Source of the DNA: Sphingobacterium bambusae
GTDB lineage: Bacteria; Bacteroidota; Bacteroidia; Sphingobacteriales; Sphingobacteriaceae
Length of the DNA stretch: 64,000 nucleotides
NCBI RefSeq assembly: GCF_033955345.1
Contig: NZ_CP138332.1
Span: 1,612,001 to 1,676,000 of the forward strand
Direction of reading: 5' to 3'
In this document: positions 44,362-53,564 of the stretch, in pieces
Layout: the number at the start of each line of letters is the position of its first letter
Numbering within the stretch: position 1 is the stretch's first letter
The notes under the pieces: model-generated
What the model was told of the DNA's origin: nothing
What the model saw: the letters and a program-made list of their open reading frames with translations, nothing else
The model's database searches: none
Translations under genes and position numbers: made by a program

Positions 44362-46452
44362 CTAATCGAGCTTCTGCCAAACATAGGCAAAATTATCCTT
44401 CAAAATATAATATTGCAAATGGGCGAACGAGGCCGTGTGGATCATTGATGAAATCGTCGCCGCATCATTCGTCCCGTCAAATATAACAGCTTCTTGAGGA
44501 TTAATTACGCGAAATGTGGTACTATCAGTGACTTTGGCATTGCGGACTAAGATCCAAGAGGTATCTTCCAAGAACAAAGGTTCATAAAATTGATGCACCA
44601 ATGCAAGCCGACCGAAAGGTGTTTCTATTAAGCTTACTTTGCCGGCAGATACATCAATTTTGTGAAAGCTTATATTCGATTTATCCGCGTAGATGGATAA
44701 ATCAGTCCAGAGTGCGTGTTTTATCCTTGGGTGATCCAGGCTGTCCAAGGTAGAAATCAAGGCGACGCGTCCGGCGTCAATGACAGCAATAGCGATTTCG
44801 CGTTGCACATTGTACATTTTTATACCTTGAAAATCTTGATACTGCAAGCGTTGTATCGCTCTGCTAACGCTCAGCACAAAAGCACAAGAAAGCAATACAA
44901 ATAGCGCGGACTTCTTAAGGCCATACCAAACCCACAACAGCATAAACAATAGAGCCACCGAAAGTAGTAAATCGACTTTACGTAAATGAATACCATGTAT
45001 CACAGAAATGGGCATAGCCTGAATCAAGTGAAGACCTTTCAGCATTGCAAAGCACAGGAATGTCAGACATTTACCTAAAAATAGGTTTAACGTTACAAAG
45101 GGTGAAATCGCCAGCAATATACCGAGGTACATGAGCAAGGTAGAAGGAATAGCGATGAGCAGATTTCCCAGTAAAAAGTACGTCGGAAACTGGTGGAAAT
45201 AGTATAATGCAAATGGTGCCGTAAACAGTTGAGCAGCTATGGAGACCCAAATAAGCTCCAAGCATAGCCGAAGGGGCAACCATTGAACACGAACTAGTGA
45301 ACGTAACAGCGGATACAAGGTAAACAGTCCAAATACAGCAGCATAGGACAACTGGAAACCTACGTCAAATAGTAAGAAAGGATCAAAAAGCAACAGAAAA
45401 AATGCGGAAGCAAACAATGCATTCAGATTGCCATAATTTCGCTTTGCCACATCGGCAATTAGCAAAAACGAAATCATCATCCCTGCCCGTAATATGGATG
45501 GAGCCATCCCGGTCAGGATGACATAAGCCCATATCGCCAGTAGCATGGATACACACCTAAAAAAACGACCATATCTATATCTTTTCAATCCAGATAGCGA
45601 CACGTTAAGCAGAAAGAAAACAAGGCTAACATGCATTCCAGATACGCTCAATACATGGATGGTGCCGGTTTCAGAAAAAGTTTGTAACAACTCACCACTA
45701 AAATCACTTCGATGCCCAAAGATCAGGGCAGCACACACACTTAATGATTCTTCATCAAGCACAACTTCCCCAAACTTGGTTTTCAATTTATGCCGCAACT
45801 TGAGTGCTTCGCCAACGACCCAGTTCCCTTGTTCACGTTCCAAGATCAGGCACTCCCTTTGCTGAAGAAATGCCTGATGATAGATATTTCTATTGGCGCA
45901 ATAGCGCCGATAGTCGAACTGAAGGGGATTATATGCAGTTGGTATCTGCTGAAATCTATTTACCATAGCCACTTTATCTCCATACTTAAAAGGATTCCCA
46001 GCTTCTGTGCGTGCGACACTGACCATGACCGAGCCCGAAACAGCGAAACGATCTTTATCAAATTGTCCTTGAATAATATCTACGGGAAATCTTATTGTCT
46101 TTTCCCGAACGACGGGTTCGTCGGCAACTATACCGATTAGTAGTTGTGTGGCCTGTCCATCCAAAGGCGACGACTGATGAACAGGAAGTCGATAGGCCAA
46201 TGAAAGAAGTCCCAATAAAACGAAACATGGATAAACGAACACAGAAGACAAACGACTGCTGAGGGATTTTAGAAAAATCTGTAAAAAGAGCAAAGCGATG
46301 CTAGCGATAATGGCAAACGAGCTTATCGCACACAGTGCTATATTCGAGAACTCGATGTAAAGTCCCAATAAAATCCCCAATGAGAACAAAAAAAACACGC
46401 GAGCATAAGGCGTTCTCCGTAGCACTTCCTGGACTGCTAGCGCTACTACCAT
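44362..46452 (-). CDS. ComEC/Rec2-family DNA-uptake channel
   Basis: The 696-aa inner-membrane protein has N-terminal helices, a DUF4131-like segment (about residues 50-200) and the competence domain of about 8-10 helices (VLSVSGMHVSLVFFLLNVSL is the family signature near residue 275). The metallo-hydrolase-like C-terminal part is short and lacks a clear HxHxDH motif. ComEC carries single-stranded DNA into the cytosol in natural transformation. It overlaps the upstream helix-hairpin-helix barrel by 7 bases and RecQ follows after 4 bases. Confidence 0.92.
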   Translation of the reverse strand: MVVALAVQEVLRRTPYARVFFLFSLGILLGLYIEFSNIALCAISSFAIIASIALLFLQIFLKSLSSRLSSVFVYPCFVLLGLLSLAYRLPVHQSSPLDGQATQLLIGIVADEPVVREKTIRFPVDIIQGQFDKDRFAVSGSVMVSVARTEAGNPFKYGDKVAMVNRFQQIPTAYNPLQFDYRRYCANRNIYHQAFLQQRECLILEREQGNWVVGEALKLRHKLKTKFGEVVLDEESLSVCAALIFGHRSDFSGELLQTFSETGTIHVLSVSGMHVSLVFFLLNVSLSGLKRYRYGRFFRCVSMLLAIWAYVILTGMAPSILRAGMMISFLLIADVAKRNYGNLNALFASAFFLLLFDPFLLFDVGFQLSYAAVFGLFTLYPLLRSLVRVQWLPLRLCLELIWVSIAAQLFTAPFALYYFHQFPTYFLLGNLLIAIPSTLLMYLGILLAISPFVTLNLFLGKCLTFLCFAMLKGLHLIQAMPISVIHGIHLRKVDLLLSVALLFMLLWVWYGLKKSALFVLLSCAFVLSVSRAIQRLQYQDFQGIKMYNVQREIAIAVIDAGRVALISTLDSLDHPRIKHALWTDLSIYADKSNISFHKIDVSAGKVSLIETPFGRLALVHQFYEPLFLEDTSWILVRNAKVTDSTTFRVINPQEAVIFDGTNDAATISSMIHTASFAHLQYYILKDNFAYVWQKLD

Positions 46453-48493
46453 TGGTAACGCATTTGGATTTTCACTTCGGATCGATAAGGCCCACTGCTT
46501 TGGTCAAGCCCCGTTCCTACGGTTTCCGCATCAAAATAGCGGCTAATGCTATAACGTGCCCAAACGTCAGTATGCCGACCTATCTTGTAACGCATGTTAC
46601 AGTAAGATCGCCATCCCTTCCCATTGTATAAAGGAAAGGAATTGGCATACAGCACATCATTTTCAAAAGCATACAAGCGTGCATCGAAGGAATCTGTTGT
46701 AAAATAAGCCACCCTTGCATTAGCCTGTAATCGCCCTTTTGGTCGTGTCCAAAATAGATCTTGGTAAAAGAGCATACCGATGTCCCGTCGTTGCTCCTTA
46801 TCGAAAGAAACCAATTCACTTCGGGATCGAACTTCCCAAACTTTTGATAGCTTGTTTGAAAGTTCAGCCTTATTTGATGCCTTCCTACATCGGCCAAATA
46901 ACGCTCCGCTGCATCTGTATTTGCGTTCTCCTGCCGCATCCGATATCTATAACGCAAGCCAATGTCGCCTTTCTTATACCACTGGTAGGTTGCTTGAGAA
47001 AAGAGATCCACGGCGATACTGGGTGCGTCCGTACGAAACCGTAACCATGGAAATCGAACAAGATCTGCGTAAGCGACCCATGTTAACTTTCTAGCTAACT
47101 GGTACGTCACACCCGCATACACGGCTCGTTCGTTCGCGACGGTACTTCCTTCGCCCAATGCTTGACTGAAAGGTGCATAATAGGCCGGTTGATAATTGCG
47201 GTAATTCGCAAATATAGAAAGCGTTGGCGTAAGACTCGCAATCAGGCCATTTATCGTGGCCCATGTGCCATTAACCTGATAAGCAAACTCACCAAACAGA
47301 TAGACATTGCGAAAGCTCATTTGGTAATTTGCCGTGGTATGAAAACTTGATTGTCCCCTAAAGCGATTGATATCGCGTATTGCAGACGAAGGTATAATTG
47401 TCCCGTTATACTGACTGTACAACGCTAGAGCGCCAAACCGCAGCCGTGCTCGTTCATAGGATACATTCATGCCCGTCGTCAGATGATCAATCTGGCGCCT
47501 GTTACGTAGTTCATTGGGCGTACGATGCAATCCAGATACCGACAACGAATGAATCTCCATACCATCCGCCGTTTGGACGCGATTGCCTGAAAGCTTACGC
47601 CAAGATACAAAGGGAACGAACGACAGGGCATGCCATTGCAATTTACCTGCAATGCCCCGCAGAAAATTATATTCATTCATGGAAGTATAACTACGTAGAT
47701 CCACAGCACTTCGAGCCGTAGTTGTGATCATAGGACCTTTGCCAAAACTTAGCCCATTCCATAAAACCAATCCCTGTCCTACCTGCATGGCATAATCGCC
47801 AACAATCAACTCCTTTAAAAATCCACTTCCCCTTAGGTTAAGACTTACGCCGTAATGATCAAAGCCCCAACGCTGTTGTTCCTTAAAAAATGGCTCGCCG
47901 GCATCTTTTTCCATATTAATCGCTACACGAATATGATCGCCTACACGTAACCTATACCGCACTGTATACCTATTAGCATCCCCGAGGTAACGCGAACGTG
48001 TCGTATCAGTAATTGCATAGCCTGTCTGTCGTTGCAATATTCGAGCGTATCGAAAAATCAAATCCTGATCGACTTTACTGAGAGCCTCCTGTAAACCGCC
48101 ACTTTGCAACGGACCTGACGGATGAACGACGACGAACGGGATTAGCTTTTCTACTGTTGTCAAATCCAGTCCCTCTACGGATTGCAACTCCAGTACGGAG
48201 AGAAAATTTCCGGCTTTCAGTCGATGTCCTAAAATGCTAGCTATCTGCACCGGGCTTAAAAACAATAGATGTGCAAAATCTTTTCCATCAGATTTATTAA
48301 GATCTATGGGGCAGCGCAGATAATGTCGTAGTGTCTCTGTAAATTCGCTAATGTCGACCGATTGATCCAGCCCTTCCAACAATTGTTCGACAATTGCCTC
48401 TTCCAAATCCGTAGAAAGATCAACCTGTGCTATAGCGACAGTTGTACACAACAGGCTTGCCCAAATTCCGATAAGTATACGACTAAAACGCAT
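46446..48493 (-). pseudogene. Helix-hairpin-helix outer-membrane barrel protein, frameshifted
   Basis: A signal peptide (residues 1-22) is followed by helix-hairpin-helix repeats (about residues 40-135; DLNKSDGKDFAHLLFLSP and SVEGLDLTTVEKLIPFVV) as in ComEA, then a long beta-barrel. The frame from 48493 loses sense after TSYQKF near 46845 and stops at 46580. The barrel end continues in the next frame (SELVSFDKEQRRDIGMLF through the final MRYQW at 46446). A missing base in an A4 run (plus-strand T4 at 46842-46845) explains it. About 680 aa if repaired. It overlaps comEC by 7 and the PorV-like gene by 11 bases. Real mutation or assembly error is undecided. Confidence 0.8.
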
Positions 48494-49280
48494 AAGACAA
48501 CGCTAATTGAGGCGACGATCCAAGCGTAACATGGAAAGCCGATGCCAAATCAAATGCCCATTTACCCTTCATAAAGCCTACACCGCCGGTATACTGGAAC
48601 GGGGAGGAAGCAAAGCCGCCTCGTAGACAAAACTGCTCGGAGAAACGATATATCAAACCGGAACGATACCGCCACGTTTCGGGATGCTCGCGCCACACAT
48701 CGACTACTGCCTCAAGTTGACTCGTGACCTGCGCTAAAGCACCGACTCCTACCTCTTGGACAATACGTTGATCCACTAACGTGGAAAATTTTGCTTGCGC
48801 AATGTTTCGCCAAAAGAGGCCTAAGCTTAGATGGTCTATTCCGCGGAACTGAAAGCCCAAGTCGCCACTAAACTGTCGCTCACTTTGATAAGAATGTACA
48901 GCAAACTGATGATAGTTGACGCCGACAGAAGCAGAAAAATGACCAAAAGAGCGCACGAAAGATGCGCCAGATCGCATAAGGCTACTCAACTCAAAAACGC
49001 CATAGTTTGTAACCGTGAAACCTAACCAAGAGCCAGAAAAAACTGGAATCGCCAAATAAAAAGCTTGGCTGGCGATATCCGTTCCGACAAAATGTTGTTG
49101 AAAAGCGCTGCCTGCAGCTAGTCGCTTTAGTGAAGTAAGACCTGCGGGATTATCTTGCAATGCAAAGATTCCGTCCTGCGCTACACTGGCACCGCCAGCA
49201 CCTAAAAAGGGTGCAGGAGAAAACTGTTGAGCAGATAATCGAAAGGCCATTACTAGGAGAAGTAACGTCTTGATTATCAT
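48483..49280 (-). CDS. PorV/PorQ-like outer-membrane barrel protein
   Basis: The 265-aa protein has a signal peptide (cleavage near RLSAQQ) and the opening GAGGASVAQDGIFALQDNPAG, typical of FadL/PorV-like barrels in Bacteroidota, with strands to the end (QLALSYAF). PorV and PorQ act with the type IX secretion system, but many members are of unknown function. It is first in the operon with the HhH barrel, comEC and recQ, and overlaps the HhH gene by 11 bases. Confidence 0.75.
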   Translation of the reverse strand: MIIKTLLLLVMAFRLSAQQFSPAPFLGAGGASVAQDGIFALQDNPAGLTSLKRLAAGSAFQQHFVGTDIASQAFYLAIPVFSGSWLGFTVTNYGVFELSSLMRSGASFVRSFGHFSASVGVNYHQFAVHSYQSERQFSGDLGFQFRGIDHLSLGLFWRNIAQAKFSTLVDQRIVQEVGVGALAQVTSQLEAVVDVWREHPETWRYRSGLIYRFSEQFCLRGGFASSPFQYTGGVGFMKGKWAFDLASAFHVTLGSSPQLALSYAF

Positions 49281-49476
49281 AATTCATTATAATTGATGCT
49301 TAAAGATAAAACAAACATCGCACAAAAAAGAAAACAACGAAATAAATTTTACGAACACTCGAACGTAAGCTAGAAATCACGCGACGAAAGTCATGCTAAA
49401 ATCGAAGAGAAAAAGCACGCATGCTTAGGAAACAACGCTTGAGGGAGATTATTGATCGCGGAGACAGTTTGTCACG
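49281..49476. other. Intergenic region between PorV-like operon and atp terminator
   Basis: Short region with a near -7 box for the PorV-like operon (TATCTTTA on the minus strand, around 49306-49313, one mismatch). A 74-codon plus-strand frame here is composition noise. Confidence 0.3.
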
Positions 49477-49516
49477 AAAAAGAGAGGCCGCACATCGTAA
49501 TGATGCGCGGCCTCTC
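49477..49516 (-). terminator. Terminator of atp operon
   Basis: GAGAGGCCGC at 49482-49491 pairs with 49507-49516, extended by CATC/GATG inside. On the minus strand it is followed by TTTTT, 25 bases after the atpG stop. Confidence 0.9.
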
Positions 49517-49540
49517 AACCTTATAAAAATAAATTTAATT

Positions 49541-50428
49541 TTAGCCGTTAGACAATGCAGCAGCTCCAGAGACAATCTCTGTCAACTCCGTTGTAATCGC
49601 CGCTTGACGCGCCTGATTGTACGAAAGTTTCAAGGACTTCAATAAATCGCCTGCATTCTCTGTAGCTTTATCCATCGCTGTCATACGCGCACCATGCTCG
49701 GAAGCATTGGAATCCAAAACTGCTTTGAAAAGCTGCGTTTTTATCGCCTTCGGAATCAACTCTTCAATGATCTTCTCTTTAGAAGGCTCAATGATATAGT
49801 CAATCTCGCTTGTTGCTTTATCTGCAACCGATTCTTCCGATGGCAGTAGTGGCAACAATTGTTCTGCTGTCATAATTTGAACTGCAGCATTACGGAACTC
49901 ATTATATACAATTTCTACGCGATCAATATTACCTGCTTTAAACTCGTCCATCACGTATGTGGTGACTTGCGAGACATTTTGGAAGTTCAGATCACTGTAC
50001 AAATCATTGTAATTGCCAATCACTTGGAATCCGCGTTTTTGAAAAAAATCGTGTCCGCGTTTACCTATGGCAATGATACTTAAATTCCCGCGTGCGTGCT
50101 GTTCAGCATACTTGCTAAAGATCAAGTTGTTGGCCGTTTTTATAGCATTTGCATTAAATGCACCTGCCAATCCTCTGTTGGACGTTAACACGATCACCAA
50201 TACCTTTGTCGGAATACGATCCTGCGTATAGGGAGAGTCATTGCCTTCAACAGAAGCAGAAACTTGCGCCAAAATATCTCTTAGCTTATTGGCATAAGGC
50301 CGTAACTGTACTATAGCATTTGTCGCACGCTTCAATTTCGCTGCAGCAACCATTTTCATGGCTTTTGTGATCTGCTGCGTGGAGGTTACCGAGCTAATCC
50401 GGTTTCTTACTTCTTTTAAATTTGCCAT
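49541..50428 (-). CDS. atpG: ATP synthase F1 gamma subunit
   Basis: The 295-aa protein forms the rotating central stalk. N-terminal helix motif NLKEVRNRISSVTSTQQITK with AMKMVAAAKLKRA, and the C-terminal helix SYNQARQAAITTELTEIVSG are diagnostic. It is last in the operon after a repeat-containing gap from atpA. Confidence 0.97.
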   Translation of the reverse strand: MANLKEVRNRISSVTSTQQITKAMKMVAAAKLKRATNAIVQLRPYANKLRDILAQVSASVEGNDSPYTQDRIPTKVLVIVLTSNRGLAGAFNANAIKTANNLIFSKYAEQHARGNLSIIAIGKRGHDFFQKRGFQVIGNYNDLYSDLNFQNVSQVTTYVMDEFKAGNIDRVEIVYNEFRNAAVQIMTAEQLLPLLPSEESVADKATSEIDYIIEPSKEKIIEELIPKAIKTQLFKAVLDSNASEHGARMTAMDKATENAGDLLKSLKLSYNQARQAAITTELTEIVSGAAALSNG

Positions 50429-50436
50429 ATACTAGC

Positions 50437-50494
50437 CGTAGATTGAGTATGGAGTAGTGTGCATTGAGTATCTCGATACGCAATACGCTATACC
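50437..50494. repeat. Short repeat/imperfect dyad in atpA-atpG gap
   Basis: ATTGAGTAT occurs at 50442-50450 and again at 50463-50471, 21 bases apart. The second copy begins an imperfect dyad, ATTGaGTATC at 50463-50472 facing GATACgCAAT at 50475-50484. The style (GTATTG/CAATAC words) is that of small dispersed intergenic repeats seen in Sphingobacteriaceae. Confidence 0.55.
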
Positions 50495-50503
50495 CGCATC
50501 TGA

Positions 50504-52078
50504 TTAATATTTTGCTGCTAAATCTTTAGCGACTTTCTCTAACACATCGGTCAACTCATCCGTGAATTTACCCGCTTTTAAGCTAGCCAATACTTCAGGA
50601 TGACGTTGCTCTAACTGCGTTAAATACTCTTCCTCAAACTGACGAACATTTTTTACCGGAACAGAACGGAACAAACCTTTAGTACCAGCGTAAATGATAG
50701 CAACTTGCTTTTCTACCGATACTGGAGAGTATTGTCCTTGCTTTAAAATCTCTACGTTACGGATACCTTTATCCAATACCGCTTTTGTCGCAGCATCAAG
50801 ATCTGAACCGAATTTCGCAAAAGCTTCCAACTCGCGGAACTGTGCCTGATCCAATTTCAATGTACCAGCAACTTTCTTCATCGACTTGATCTGTGCGTTA
50901 CCACCCACACGTGATACGGAGATACCCACGTTAATCGCGGGACGGATACCAGCGTTGAACAAGTTAGACTCCAAGAAAATCTGACCATCAGTGATGGAGA
51001 TTACGTTAGTCGGGATATACGCAGAAACGTCACCAGCTTGTGTTTCAATAATAGGAAGTGCAGTTAAAGAACCGCCACCTTTTACCAAATGCTTAATGGA
51101 ATCAGGAAGGTCGTTCATATTACGAGCGATCTCATCTGACGCATTAATTTTTGCAGCACGCTCCAATAAACGGGAGTGCAAATAGAATACGTCACCTGGA
51201 TATGCTTCACGTCCCGGTGGGCGACGCAACAACAACGACACCTCGCGATACGCCACGGCTTGTTTCGACAAATCATCATATACGATCAACGCAGGACGAC
51301 CTGTATCACGGAAAAATTCACCGATTGCAGCACCTGACATTGGCGCGTAGAATTGTAATGGAGCAGGATCAGCAGCAGAAGCAGCAACAACTACCGTATA
51401 GGCCATTGCGCCCTTTTCCTCTAAAACGCGAACAATATTTGCTACTGTAGAGTTTTTCTGACCTACTGCAACATATATACAGAACACAGGCTGGCCTGCA
51501 TCGTAAAACTCTTTTTGATTTAAGATGGTATCGATACAAACAGCAGTTTTACCTGTTTGACGGTCACCGATAACCAACTCACGTTGACCACGGCCAACCG
51601 GAATCATCGCATCGATCGCCTTGATACCTGTTTGCAAAGGCTCCGTTACTGGCTGACGGTAGATAACGCCTGGCGCTTTACGCTCAATAGGCATTTCATA
51701 CGTTTCACCTGCAATCGGTCCTTTACCATCGATAGGCTGACCTAGTGTGTTTACTACACGACCCAACATACCTTCACCTACTTTAATAGATGCAATACGT
51801 TTTGTACGTTTTACGGTATCACCTTCTTTAATTTCATCAGAAGGACCTAAAAGTACAACACCTGCGTTGTCTTCTTCCAAGTTAAGAACGATACCTTCTA
51901 ATCCGTTATCAAATTCAACCAACTCACCGGACTGAACTTTAGTTAAGCCGTAAATACGAGCAATACCGTCACCCACAGTAAGTACGGTACCCACTTCCTC
52001 GAGTTCGGCTTCTGATTTAAAGCCTGACAATTGCTCTCTTAGAATTGCCGAAACTTCATCTGGTCTTACCTCTATCAT
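50504..52078 (-). CDS. atpA: ATP synthase F1 alpha subunit
   Basis: The 524-aa protein shows the P-loop [26 protein letters not shown] before it, and [18 protein letters not shown]. It forms the non-catalytic nucleotide sites of the F1 hexamer. The beta subunit gene is not in this operon. Length is normal for the family. Confidence 0.98.
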   Translation of the reverse strand: MIEVRPDEVSAILREQLSGFKSEAELEEVGTVLTVGDGIARIYGLTKVQSGELVEFDNGLEGIVLNLEEDNAGVVLLGPSDEIKEGDTVKRTKRIASIKVGEGMLGRVVNTLGQPIDGKGPIAGETYEMPIERKAPGVIYRQPVTEPLQTGIKAIDAMIPVGRGQRELVIGDRQTGKTAVCIDTILNQKEFYDAGQPVFCIYVAVGQKNSTVANIVRVLEEKGAMAYTVVVAASAADPAPLQFYAPMSGAAIGEFFRDTGRPALIVYDDLSKQAVAYREVSLLLRRPPGREAYPGDVFYLHSRLLERAAKINASDEIARNMNDLPDSIKHLVKGGGSLTALPIIETQAGDVSAYIPTNVISITDGQIFLESNLFNAGIRPAINVGISVSRVGGNAQIKSMKKVAGTLKLDQAQFRELEAFAKFGSDLDAATKAVLDKGIRNVEILKQGQYSPVSVEKQVAIIYAGTKGLFRSVPVKNVRQFEEEYLTQLEQRHPEVLASLKAGKFTDELTDVLEKVAKDLAAKY

Positions 52079-52132
52079 GTTATTATTATAAGGGGTTTTT
52101 GATTTTATTTACCTTCCAAAAAGCCGCAGCGA

Positions 52133-52678
52133 CTAAACGCCTTGACTTACAAAATATTTATCCAATTTTTGCAATTTACCTGCAATACTTGCGTCGATCT
52201 GCTTATCGCCCACACGAATGACGAAACCACCGATAACCGATGCATCAACCTTGTTCTTCAACAACACCTGAGCACCAATTTCCGAAGCAATCTTCGCCTG
52301 TATATTCTTTAAATTTTCTTCGGACAATGCCGTCGCCGAAACAACCGTTGCATTTACGATACCTTTCACGACGTTGTATTCACGAATAAACTCTTGCAGA
52401 ATATCGACAAGAATTGCCGCACGGCCCTTATTGACCAAGATCGTAAAAAAGGAAACGATAAGCGGATTAACCTTATTGTCAAAAAGGGCTAGCAAAACGC
52501 CACGTTTTTTATCACCACTTATGATCGGATTTTTGAGAACAGCTTGGACTTCCGTATTAGATTTAAGGACAGCAATGATCTGCTCCACGTCGGTCTTCAC
52601 GGCATCTAAGTTACCCTGCTCCTGTACCAGTTCAAGAAGTGATTTTGCGTATCTGGAGGCAACTGTAAAAATTGACAT
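52133..52678 (-). CDS. atpH: ATP synthase F1 delta subunit
   Basis: The 181-aa protein starts VASRYAKSLLELVQEQ and has the OSCP/delta pattern, with the C-terminal GGFVIRVGDKQIDASIAGKL. It links F1 to the peripheral stalk. Operon position between atpF and atpA supports the call. Confidence 0.95.
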   Translation of the reverse strand: MSIFTVASRYAKSLLELVQEQGNLDAVKTDVEQIIAVLKSNTEVQAVLKNPIISGDKKRGVLLALFDNKVNPLIVSFFTILVNKGRAAILVDILQEFIREYNVVKGIVNATVVSATALSEENLKNIQAKIASEIGAQVLLKNKVDASVIGGFVIRVGDKQIDASIAGKLQKLDKYFVSQGV

Positions 52679-52736
52679 TTTATTAAATTAAAAATTAAAA
52701 AAATAGAAACTAAAAAAGCTTGATCGCTCTTCAATC

Positions 52737-53237
52737 TTAGTTTAATTTAACATCCTTCAACAAGTCCGCCACAAATGCATCTTGTTTACCTTGGTCTTCG
52801 AATTCCTTTGTTAACACTTTACGAGCAATATCCAAAGAAAGGGAAGAAACCTGATTTTTCACTTCAGCTAAAGCCAAATTTTTCTGTTCTTCAATTTCCT
52901 GCTTCGCTTGCTCCAAAATGCGCTTGCTAGACTCTTGTGCTTCGTGTTTAGCTTCGGAAACAATCTTATCTTTAAGTTCTTTCGCTTCTTTCAGGATCTC
53001 GTCACGCTCTGCACGTGCTTCTTTCAATAACTGCTCATTTTCGTTCGTTAAACGAGCCATCTCCAACTTGGCTTTCTCAGCTGAATCCAATGCTGCGGAG
53101 ATACCTTTTTCACGTTCTTCCAAAGCATTGATAATTGGCTTCCAAGCAAATTTACCCAAGATAAAGATTACGATCAATAAAATGATAACCTGCCAGAAGA
53201 ACAAACCATACGAGAACTGATTAATTAATGCTTCCAT
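52737..53237 (-). CDS. atpF: ATP synthase F0 b subunit
   Basis: The 166-aa protein has one N-terminal membrane helix (FFWQVIILLIVIFILGKFAW) and a long charged coiled coil (residues 30-150) that makes the peripheral stalk. Lengths and position are typical. Confidence 0.96.
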   Translation of the reverse strand: MEALINQFSYGLFFWQVIILLIVIFILGKFAWKPIINALEEREKGISAALDSAEKAKLEMARLTNENEQLLKEARAERDEILKEAKELKDKIVSEAKHEAQESSKRILEQAKQEIEEQKNLALAEVKNQVSSLSLDIARKVLTKEFEDQGKQDAFVADLLKDVKLN

Positions 53238-53286
53238 TGTATTATATAGTCTAAATATAAGATGTTATTTTTTGTTCTTTAAAAGA

Positions 53287-53319
53287 GCACCTTTCGCAAC
53301 CAACCGTTGCAAAAGGTGC
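53287..53319 (-). promoter_or_regulatory. Large hairpin between atpE and atpF
   Basis: Bases 53287-53300 pair with 53306-53319 (13 of 14 pairs) around a 5-nt loop. On the minus strand it follows atpE by 18 bases and is followed by TCTTTT. It may stop some transcripts or protect the atpE message, raising c-subunit supply. Confidence 0.6.
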
Positions 53320-53337
53320 CCTGTACGGTACATTGGA

Positions 53338-53526
53338 TTATTTACCTAAGATTAAAGCACCGAATGCTAAACCTTCTACTAGGGCACCAATGATGATCAT
53401 TGCAGTTTGAATTTTAGATGCTGCTTCTGGTTGACGAGCGATAGCTTCCATAGCTGAACCACCGATTTTACCTAAACCTAAACCTGCACCGATTACGATT
53501 AAACCTGCTCCAATTAAGTTGTACAT
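53338..53526 (-). CDS. atpE: ATP synthase F0 c subunit
   Basis: The 62-aa proteolipid is a two-helix hairpin with loop RQP (residues 31-33) and the ion-carrying Glu51 in GALVEGLAF. The residue after the Glu is Gly and no Gln/Ser/Thr sodium ligands are seen near it, so proton use is likely. It is short for the family, lacking extra N-terminal residues. Confidence 0.95.
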   Translation of the reverse strand: MYNLIGAGLIVIGAGLGLGKIGGSAMEAIARQPEAASKIQTAMIIIGALVEGLAFGALILGK

Positions 53527-53564
53527 AGTAATGAATTTATAATATAAAATTTAACAAAAAATGC

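Noticed and set aside
46739-47094. Plus-strand frames of about 100 codons opposite the HhH-barrel gene
   Set aside because: They are shadows of the barrel gene with unlikely composition.
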